From NCBI GenBank assembly GCA_910585875.1, contig CAJUIK010000058.1, positions 1 through 11,727 of the forward strand: a stretch of DNA of 11,727 bases, read 5' to 3'. The translations under genes were made by a program, and so were the position numbers. The stretch comes from an uncultured Eubacteriales bacterium. Its GTDB lineage: Bacteria > Bacillota > Clostridia > Oscillospirales > Butyricicoccaceae. The notes below the pieces were generated by a model. It was not told where the DNA came from. It saw only the letters and a list, made by a program, of their open reading frames with translations, and did not search any database. Each line of letters opens with the position of its first letter. Position 1 is the first letter of the stretch. This document shows positions 7,331-11,727 of this stretch, piece after piece.

Positions 7331-7365
7331 CATCCCTTTTATTATCAGAAAGGAGCGAAGCGATC

Positions 7366-7883
7366 GTGCGAGAATGGAAAATCCCTGTATATCCGATAGA
7401 AAAGGACTCTATTTTGGCTCTTTTAGAAGAGGAGCGCATTTTGCTGAATGAGTACGCCAAGCAATATATCCGCCATCCGGGATTTCGGACGGAGGAGGCC
7501 GGGGAAATCGATGTGGTCTTGGGGTCTTTGTCTGAGCTGGGGCTGCCGAAAGGCGGGAGATATCAAGATATTTTCGCCGAAGCTCGCCGGAGAGGGCTTT
7601 GCCCCTGTCGGCCCAGCGGAGGTCTTTTTCTGCGGCTGTTCTGCCGCAATCAGGCCCAGAGCAAAAACAACGAGCTGAGCGGGGCCCATAGAGCGCCGGA
7701 AGGCGCTGTTACAGTGTTGTCCCCGTTCTTAGAACCGGCGGATTCTTCCCCAAAGGTCTGTATCTGCGCAATGTGGGCGGGGCCCTTTGGCTGCGCGGCT
7801 ATCTCTGCGACGACGCCCATCTTTGGCCGCCGGAGGATGTCTTCACCTTGGAGAAAGAGCGGGTTCGCCCTCACCAGGGCTGA
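7366..7883 (+). pseudogene. Small conserved-type protein gene split by a -1 frameshift
   Basis: Translation from GTG at 7366, with AAAGGAG 10 bases upstream, gives sensible protein for 130 codons: a helical, acidic N-terminal half, then a GGRYQDIFAEA region and a CP.. region. After codon 7753-7755 the frame turns into Arg/Pro/Ser-rich low-quality sequence antisense to the next gene. The -1 frame from 7755 instead continues smoothly with GLYLRNVGGALWLRGYLCDD and ends at TGA 7881-7883, giving a joined product of about 172 residues. The joint lies in CCCCAAAGG. Two readings are possible: a single-base loss in a short homopolymer stretch (mutation or sequencing error), or programmed -1 slippage at C CCA AAG. 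The function is unknown. The gene overlaps the HAD phosphatase gene tail-to-tail by 13 bases. No clear promoter is seen. Confidence 0.7.
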
Positions 7884-8431
7884 ATTTGGTCGCCAGTTAC
7901 CAGAAAGGCCCGGTCGGCCAGCTGGGCCAAGGGGCCGTCGGATCGGGAATCGGAATAAAACTCCAATAAATGGGCTTCCGGCCGCCAGGCAATCAGGCGG
8001 GCGACCTTTTCCGCCCCCCAGCAGTTTTCCCCCTGGATCCGGCCCGTCCGCTTGTCCATCCGGGTGCCGATGAGCTGAAATACTTGAAGACGCCGGCAGA
8101 GGGGCGTCAGCAGGAACTCCGGCGAAGCGGAAAGGATCACATCTCGGCTGTGGTCCTTTTTGAGATAAAAGCTCTTGAGATTTTTCTCTTTTTGCCGCCA
8201 GAATTGGTCCACAGCCTTGTCGATATCTGGAATGTGACGCAGATAGCTGAACAGGTGGGATTTGAAGCGGGTTTTGGGGCAGAGCTTTAGGCCGAACAGC
8301 AGGCTGTGCCAGCCCATTTCGGGCAGGCGAAGCCAGGCCTTGGGGTAGCGGGACAGGCACCACAGAGTGAATTGGGCGCTGCTGTCGCCCTGATAAATTG
8401 TTTTGTCAAAATCATATCCAATAAAATCCAT
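7871..8431 (-). CDS. HAD-IB family phosphatase
   Basis: The 186-residue product has all four haloacid dehalogenase motifs: motif I YDFDKT (Asp7 nucleophile, Asp9 acid/base), motif II SAS (101-103), the motif III lysine (Lys142, in AEKVARL) and motif IV YSDSRSD (Asp161, Asp165). The helical insertion between motifs I and II (about 17-90) is the type C1 cap seen in phosphoserine phosphatase-like HAD-IB enzymes. It is a cytosolic phosphomonoesterase with an unknown substrate. AAAGGA lies 10 bases before the ATG. It follows the 8486-8953 gene by 54 bases on the same strand, so the two are probably co-transcribed. There is no terminator between it and the converging 7366 gene; their last 13 bases overlap. 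Confidence 0.88.
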   Translation of the reverse strand: MDFIGYDFDKTIYQGDSSAQFTLWCLSRYPKAWLRLPEMGWHSLLFGLKLCPKTRFKSHLFSYLRHIPDIDKAVDQFWRQKEKNLKSFYLKKDHSRDVILSASPEFLLTPLCRRLQVFQLIGTRMDKRTGRIQGENCWGAEKVARLIAWRPEAHLLEFYSDSRSDGPLAQLADRAFLVTGDQIQPW

Positions 8432-8485
8432 ATAGAATGAGTCCTTTCATCAGAGATCAAGCCTAAAAGCCCCGGCCCGTCAGAT

Positions 8486-8953
8486 TCAGGCCAGGTTGGC
8501 CATCAATTGGCGGAATTGGAGGCCAGCTTGACGGAAATAAGGCGCTTGGACCTGAAAAAGCAGCCGCGCCGTTTGGCGGCAGCTCTCTAGGCTGGCGTCG
8601 GTTTCTGGAGACGGGACGGAAAGCGGTTCTTCGAGCCGGGCCAAGGTCTCTTGCCAGTCTGGGCAAAGGGCCGGCGCCTCGCCGCGAAACCCCGACAGCC
8701 ACTGGGCCCGCAGGTCGGCCTCCCAGGCGCGGCGAAAGAGCTCAAAATACTGGACGTAAGGTAGGTTTTCCGGCGCGGACAAGGGGACCAGAGTTTCCTC
8801 CAGCCAAATCAGGCGTTGAGTCAGCTCCATCACCAAGGGGTCGCTTTGCCGGGCCCATTGGGCGGCCAGAGAAAGCTGTTCGTCCAAAAGATTGTCCAGG
8901 CTGCCTTCCAACAGTTCTATCAGTTGCCTCAAAGACGATGCGTTGTAATCCAT
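8486..8953 (-). CDS. Small helical protein, Spo0E-like N-terminus (tentative)
   Basis: The 155-residue product is predicted to be almost wholly helical and soluble, and I do not recognise the full-length family. Residues about 8-55 resemble the two-helix hairpin of Spo0E-like aspartyl-phosphate phosphatases: LRQLIELLEGSLDNLL, then DPLVMELTQRLIWLEE. Where Spo0E proteins have SQ.LD, this one has TQRLI (45-49), so the aspartate is missing. The rest (about 60-155) is a helical extension not seen in Spo0E. ATG at 8953 is preferred over the GTG-type or ATG starts further upstream, because GGAGGG (8961-8966) lies 7 bases from it and the longer version would run through the promoter region. It is the first gene of the minus-strand unit with the HAD phosphatase and is divergent from the XRE regulator. 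Confidence 0.7.
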   Translation of the reverse strand: MDYNASSLRQLIELLEGSLDNLLDEQLSLAAQWARQSDPLVMELTQRLIWLEETLVPLSAPENLPYVQYFELFRRAWEADLRAQWLSGFRGEAPALCPDWQETLARLEEPLSVPSPETDASLESCRQTARLLFQVQAPYFRQAGLQFRQLMANLA

Positions 8954-8974
8954 CTGCAATCCCTCCACAGTGAA

Positions 8975-9065
8975 ATAATCCACATAATATATAGTTTCAA
9001 AGCTGATTATACACATAATTCATGGAGTAAAACAGACTATATATCATATGATTCATGTGGATAAG
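8975..9065. promoter_or_regulatory. Divergent regulatory region with three 13-bp operator-like motifs
   Basis: The consensus TYATGTGKATWAK occurs three times: on the minus strand at 8975-8987 (TTATGTGGATTAT) and 9006-9018 (TTATGTGTATAAT), and on the plus strand at 9053-9065 (TCATGTGGATAAG). The first two are 31 bases apart in the same orientation, about three helical turns. A perfect 10-bp palindrome, ATCATATGAT, lies at 9043-9052. A minus-strand TATAAT (9006-9011) lies inside the middle copy, so binding there would block transcription of the 8953 gene. The likely binder is the XRE protein encoded next door. The remaining 80 bases up to 9145 hold no obvious element beyond the ribosome binding site. 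Confidence 0.6.
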
Positions 9066-9145
9066 AAGAAAAGAGCCCCGGAACGTATTACACTGGAGGA
9101 AAAGCGTTTTCTCATAAAAGCGCGATCAAATAAAGGGGGATTACT

Positions 9146-9499
9146 ATGGACGGAGAACGGCTAAGCGAGCTGAGGAAAGACCGGGGCGTTACCCAGCAGC
9201 AATTGGCCGCAGCCTTATCGGTATCCAGCAACACCATTTCCGCTTATGAAAGAGGGATCAACGAGCCGGACGATAGGATGAAAATCGAAATGGCCAAATT
9301 TTTTAACGTATCTATCGATTATCTGCTGGGGCTGACAGACGAGCCTACCCCGCTGAATACCGGATCCTATCTGCTGTTTTTCGGGGATCTGCCGGTGGAG
9401 GCCAAGGGCGAGCTGGAGACCTTTGTGGAGTATATCGCCAAAAAATATAGAATGAAGCGCCGGGTTGCGATGAGCGGGAGCAAGAAAAACGAAGAATAG
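9146..9499 (+). CDS. XRE-family helix-turn-helix repressor
   Basis: The 117-residue product has an N-terminal HTH_3 DNA-binding domain (about 5-62), with VTQQQLAAAL as the first helix of the motif, VSSNTISAYERG as the recognition helix and the usual VSIDYLLG ending. A linker follows, then an amphipathic helix (about 81-102, PVEAKGELETFVEYIAKK), a tail common in cI/ImmR-like clostridial repressors, where it probably mediates dimerisation. It ends in a basic Lys/Arg-rich stretch. A GGGGG ribosome binding site lies 6 bases before the ATG. The gene is divergent from the 8486-8953/HAD unit, with the three-motif operator region between, so self-control and control of that unit are likely. No phage or ICE genes adjoin it directly. 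Confidence 0.9.
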   Translation: MDGERLSELRKDRGVTQQQLAAALSVSSNTISAYERGINEPDDRMKIEMAKFFNVSIDYLLGLTDEPTPLNTGSYLLFFGDLPVEAKGELETFVEYIAKKYRMKRRVAMSGSKKNEE

Positions 9500-9540
9500 G
9501 CGGCGAAACCTCCTGAACGGGGCGTTTCGCCGCCCCGCTT
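9499..9540. terminator. Bidirectional terminator between the XRE and AlaX genes
   Basis: GGCGGCGAAAC (9499-9509) pairs perfectly with GTTTCGCCGCC (9524-9534). It overlaps the last base of the XRE stop codon and is followed by CCGCTTTTA on the plus strand. On the minus strand the stem is followed by CTATTCTTCGTTTTTC, so it can also end the AlaX transcript, whose stop codon is at 9541. Confidence 0.85.
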
Positions 9541-10764
9541 TTATTGAGCGGTTTCCAGTTCTGTCAAGGCTTCCGTCATGCGGCGGGACAGCTGGGCAAA
9601 ATCCTCCTGGGCCTGGGGCGTATCTGCCACAGAGCCCTGGGCCGAGACAGAGGAGCCGCCGCCTTTGCCGCCGTGCTTGGCCCAAAAGGGCTGAAGCCAT
9701 TGGTTGACTGGAAGTTTATCCATGCCTTTGCGCTGGCAGGCCATGACCGTCAGCGCCCCCTGGCGGCGGAGAGCCAACAGAACCAGCATCGGGCGGCGGC
9801 GAATCAGGTTTTCACACAGCGTCTTCGCCTCCCGCAGCTCCCAGTCCTCCAGCAGGCGGCAGACGACAGGGGTTCCCGGCCGGGCCAAAGCCTCTGCCAA
9901 CAGGTTTTCCTCTGTGGCCTCCAGCAGCAGGAGGCGCAGGCGGCGGGTCTCCTGCTCCAGCTGGTTCGCGCGGCGGTAGAGGTCCTCCGTTCTCCGCAGG
10001 CTGTCTTGGGGGCTTTCCGCCTGGGCCAAGGCGCCCAGAGCCAGGGACTGCAAATCCTGATCCAGGCTGTGGCGGGCGGCCCGATTTCCCGCCAGGAAAT
10101 ACAGGCGGAATGCCCCTCGGACCTCTTTGGCGCCATACCAGCGCAGGGGGCCGACCATTGAGGTGTCCGGGCAGTGGCTGCCGCCGCAGGCGTTCAAATC
10201 AAAGCCTTGAATTTCCACTAGGCGGATTTTTTCATGAGGCGTAATATTGCCTCGAACGTTCATGGCGGCGGCTTGAGCCGGCGTATAGTACCGGCAGCGG
10301 ACAGGCAGGGCCTGGGCTACGATCTGGTTGGCCCGCCGCCAGAGCTGGGCCAGCTGCTCTTCGTCCATAGGGGCGGCGAATTCGATGTGGCAGGCGGGCC
10401 GCTCAATGCGGGCGATCAAGGTGGGGTTGCGGAAGAGCTGCCAGGCCGCGGCGGAGATAATGTGCTGGCCGGTGTGAGATTGCATATGGTCCAACCGGTT
10501 TTCCAAGCGGATTTCGCAGAGCGCCCCCTCTGTTTTGCGGGGCTTGTCCGCCAGAATGTGGCGGATTTCTCCCTCCTGTTCGTAGACGTCCAGCACGGGA
10601 ACGCCGTCGAGAGTCCCTTCGTCGCAGGGCTGGCCTCCGCCCCGAGGGAAGAAAATCGTCCGGTCCAGCAGGGCGCAGAACCCCTGGGGGCAGGGAGCCA
10701 GGCTGACGATATTGGCCGTCGCGCGCCCCAGAAGAGGCGCGTCGTCAAAAATGCGTTCTGTCAT
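9541..10764 (-). CDS. alaX: Alanyl-tRNA editing protein AlaX (long form with DHHA1 domain)
   Basis: The 407-residue product is a free-standing homologue of the AlaRS editing domain, which hydrolyses mischarged Ser- or Gly-tRNA(Ala) in the cytosol. It has RGGGQPCDEG (41-50), the zinc motif HTGQH (His97, His101) within QSHTGQH, and CGGSHC (193-198), whose Cys193 and His197 complete the zinc site. A coiled-coil stretch (about 255-290) links to a C-terminal DHHA1 domain with the glycine-rich GGKGGGS (365-371) and AQG. All catalytic positions are intact and the length fits the long AlaX form. ATG at 10764 is chosen because the protein family begins there and GGGGA precedes it; an in-frame extension up to 10887 would cross the promoter. 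It stands alone, between the XRE gene and the tnpV region. Confidence 0.92.
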   Translation of the reverse strand: MTERIFDDAPLLGRATANIVSLAPCPQGFCALLDRTIFFPRGGGQPCDEGTLDGVPVLDVYEQEGEIRHILADKPRKTEGALCEIRLENRLDHMQSHTGQHIISAAAWQLFRNPTLIARIERPACHIEFAAPMDEEQLAQLWRRANQIVAQALPVRCRYYTPAQAAAMNVRGNITPHEKIRLVEIQGFDLNACGGSHCPDTSMVGPLRWYGAKEVRGAFRLYFLAGNRAARHSLDQDLQSLALGALAQAESPQDSLRRTEDLYRRANQLEQETRRLRLLLLEATEENLLAEALARPGTPVVCRLLEDWELREAKTLCENLIRRRPMLVLLALRRQGALTVMACQRKGMDKLPVNQWLQPFWAKHGGKGGGSSVSAQGSVADTPQAQEDFAQLSRRMTEALTELETAQ

Positions 10765-10770
10765 AACAAC

Positions 10771-10797
10771 ACTTTCCCCAAAACCCGCGGTTTTGGG
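10771..10797 (-). promoter_or_regulatory. Hairpin partly covering the AlaX ribosome binding site
   Basis: A perfect 9-bp inverted repeat, CCCAAAACC with GGTTTTGGG (10777-10785 / 10789-10797), has a 3-base loop. On the minus-strand transcript its second arm runs into GGGGAAAG, the only Shine-Dalgarno-like sequence before the ATG, with three of the four G residues paired. It has no T-run, so it is not a terminator. It could lower or regulate translation. Confidence 0.55.
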
Positions 10798-10889
10798 ATT
10801 CCTTTCTGTTGATCTATTTGATGGTCGGATTCCTGGAAAATAAATTTCTGGGGATCGCTTTGCGTCGCGGAGCGGAATATCTATCAAGT

Positions 10890-10898
10890 ATTATACCA
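10890..10898 (-). promoter_or_regulatory. Promoter of the AlaX gene (extended -10)
   Basis: On the minus strand TGG precedes a perfect TATAAT (10890-10895), an extended -10. The -35 region 17 bases upstream (TTCCAC) is poor. The leader would be about 118 bases, too short for a T-box. Confidence 0.6.
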
Positions 10899-11148
10899 TA
10901 GACGGCGGTTCTGTGGAACAGCAGACGGGGAGGATTGACAGCAGAGAAGCTGCTGTTTGAAGAAGATAAATCCTTAAAAAGTTCATCTTGAGAGTTACTA
11001 TGTAAAGGGTGGTTTCTGCCACCAAATACATATGACTGCGGCTCATTTGTGGTGAATAGGACTTGCGGTTGTAGGAAAGGAGAGAAAATCCACATCGCAT
11101 TATCGGTAGCCGCTACCGAAAACTTCTGAAATAACGGAGGGAAACATT
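10899..11148. other. Lower-GC intergenic stretch before tnpV
   Basis: This stretch holds three small inverted repeats and no convincing gene: ACAGCAG with CTGCTGT (10938-10956), GGTGG with CCACC (11008-11023) and TCGGTAG with CTACCGA around a 3-base loop (11103-11119). A plus-strand frame is open from 10992 to the TGA at 11127 but has no start codon with a ribosome binding site. GGAGGG at 11136-11141 serves tnpV. The drop in GC compared with the genes to the left suggests the junction between chromosome and mobile DNA lies here, but no direct repeat marking an insertion site was found. Confidence 0.4.
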
Positions 11149-11535
11149 ATGGACGAATTGACATTGAGCATACATGACGAGGCGAACGGCCTTGATTATG
11201 TCCTGGTCGGAGACTACTACATCCCGGCTATCGAACTGCCGGAGGACGATGACCGTTCCATCGGGAAATGGGGGCGGATGCACCGGGCGTATCTGGAGGA
11301 AACAAACCCGCTTCTGCTGAACCATCTGATTTTGACGGGCAGGCTGCACACCTATTTGGCTGACCTCAACGAACAAGCGCAGGATCGCTGTCGGCTCATC
11401 ATCAGGCAGATATCTGCCGCCGAGGGCGTGACCGAGGACTTGAAACACCGGTCACAGTGGGAATGGGTCAGGGTTATGAACAGTATCGTGAACCGCGCCG
11501 AGGAAATTATCAAGCGCGAACTGATTTATACATGA
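11149..11535 (+). CDS. tnpV: Transposon-encoded protein TnpV
   Basis: The 128-residue product matches my knowledge of the TnpV family carried by Tn4451-like and other clostridial mobilisable or conjugative elements. Characteristic features are the IGKWGRMHRAYLEE motif (38-51), a central LILTGRLHTYLADLNEQA region (60-77) and the C-terminal EGVTEDLK (92-99) leading into a W.RVMN....AEEI helix. It is a small, mostly helical cytosolic protein whose role in transposition is not defined. GGAGGG lies 7 bases before the ATG. A terminator follows at 11575. No recombinase (TnpX) or other transfer gene is inside the window; these would be expected to the right if the element is intact. Confidence 0.85.
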   Translation: MDELTLSIHDEANGLDYVLVGDYYIPAIELPEDDDRSIGKWGRMHRAYLEETNPLLLNHLILTGRLHTYLADLNEQAQDRCRLIIRQISAAEGVTEDLKHRSQWEWVRVMNSIVNRAEEIIKRELIYT

Positions 11536-11574
11536 CTTTCACCCGGCATTTGCGCCAGCGTAAAAGCGTGCAGG

Positions 11575-11626
11575 CTTCCGCAAGGCTCCCCCTATAGAGG
11601 CGGGGCCTTGCGGAAGTCTTTCCTTT
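11575..11626 (+). terminator. Terminator after tnpV
   Basis: CTTCCGCAAGGC (11575-11586) pairs perfectly with GCCTTGCGGAAG (11605-11616), and TCTTTCCTTT follows. The right arm's GGGG can extend the stem with the left CCCC. Confidence 0.85.
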
Positions 11627-11687
11627 GCATTTGTACTATCGCTGACTGCCTATCCGCTGCCTCCTCAAAAAATTTCTTCGATGGGAC

Positions 11688-11724
11688 TTGACATGAACGG
11701 ACGTTTGAATTATAATGAATTCAT
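11688..11724 (+). promoter_or_regulatory. Consensus promoter with palindromes, reading out of the window
   Basis: A perfect TTGACA (11688-11693) and a perfect TATAAT (11711-11716) are 17 bases apart. The spacer contains AACG-GA-CGTT (11696-11705), and ATGAATTCAT (11715-11724) is a perfect 10-bp palindrome over the end of the -10 box and the start region. Such sites suggest a tightly repressed promoter, for example by a TetR-type regulator. Its gene lies beyond the right edge. Confidence 0.75.
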
Positions 11725-11727
11725 ATT

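Noticed and set aside
5738..7333. Long antisense open frame opposite the D-aminoacylase gene
   Set aside because: The plus strand has all catalytic motifs; the antisense product is His/Arg/Gly-rich with no recognisable domain and starts inside the terminator region.
7595..7635. Additional compensating frameshifts in the CP.. region of the 7366 gene
   Set aside because: The +2 frame gives a plausible short stretch here, but the zero frame stays open and reads well on both sides, so two extra indels are not needed.
7366..8073. Full 235-codon zero-frame reading of the 7366 gene
   Set aside because: After codon 130 the composition becomes Arg/Pro/Ser-rich and lies antisense to the HAD phosphatase gene; the -1 frame gives the more natural ending.
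10765..10889. T-box riboswitch upstream of the AlaX gene
   Set aside because: An ACCGCG string inside the hairpin recalls the T-box core, but the leader is only about 118 bases, the surrounding T-box bases are missing, and no antiterminator/terminator pair with a T-run is present.

Overview
The window reads as a chromosomal stretch from an anaerobic, moderately GC-rich Firmicute, most likely a gut Clostridia (Oscillospiraceae or Lachnospiraceae type). Supporting signs are strong purine-rich ribosome binding sites, TTGACA/TATAAT promoters with 17-bp spacers, a VanW/G5 surface protein, DUF975-like membrane proteins, a free-standing alanyl-tRNA editing protein and a TnpV-type transposon protein. 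This placement is inference; no gene here fixes the genus.

Layout, left to right. (1) Positions 1-126: the 3' part of a 5S rRNA gene and its terminator, the end of an rRNA operon. (2) 195-995 (-): an alpha/beta hydrolase converging on the rRNA operon, with a promoter at 1037-1065. (3) 1188-4070: a strong promoter, a 57-nt foldable 5' leader, a VanW/G5 cell-envelope protein with a proline-rich tail, and a polytopic membrane protein, closed by a bidirectional terminator shared with (4) a small P-loop kinase-like protein (-), whose P-loop lacks the usual lysine. (5) 4655-7330: a consensus promoter, a second membrane protein related to the first, and an N-acyl-D-amino-acid deacylase/D-aminoacylase family amidohydrolase, then a terminator. 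(6) 7366-7883: a gene split by a -1 frameshift at a CCCAAAG heptamer, overlapping tail-to-tail a HAD phosphatase gene (-). Upstream of the phosphatase on the same strand is a small helical protein with a Spo0E-like look. (7) 8954-9145: a divergent regulatory region with three copies of a 13-bp motif, then an XRE-family repressor gene. (8) 9541-10764 (-): AlaX-type alanyl-tRNA editing protein, with a promoter and a hairpin that partly covers its ribosome binding site. (9) From about 10.9 kb to the right edge: lower-GC DNA with tnpV, a terminator and a consensus promoter with palindromes pointing out of the window. This is probably the edge of an integrated mobile element.

How the parts may work together. 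The VanW protein, the two related membrane proteins and the D-amino-acid amidohydrolase could form an envelope or peptidoglycan-related neighbourhood, but only proximity supports this. The XRE regulator, the Spo0E-like protein and the HAD phosphatase look like a divergently transcribed, auto-repressed regulatory unit; the repeated 13-bp motif is the best direct evidence for a regulatory system here. No CRISPR array, tRNA gene or complete insertion sequence was seen, and no clearly new multi-gene system could be established from the sequence alone.
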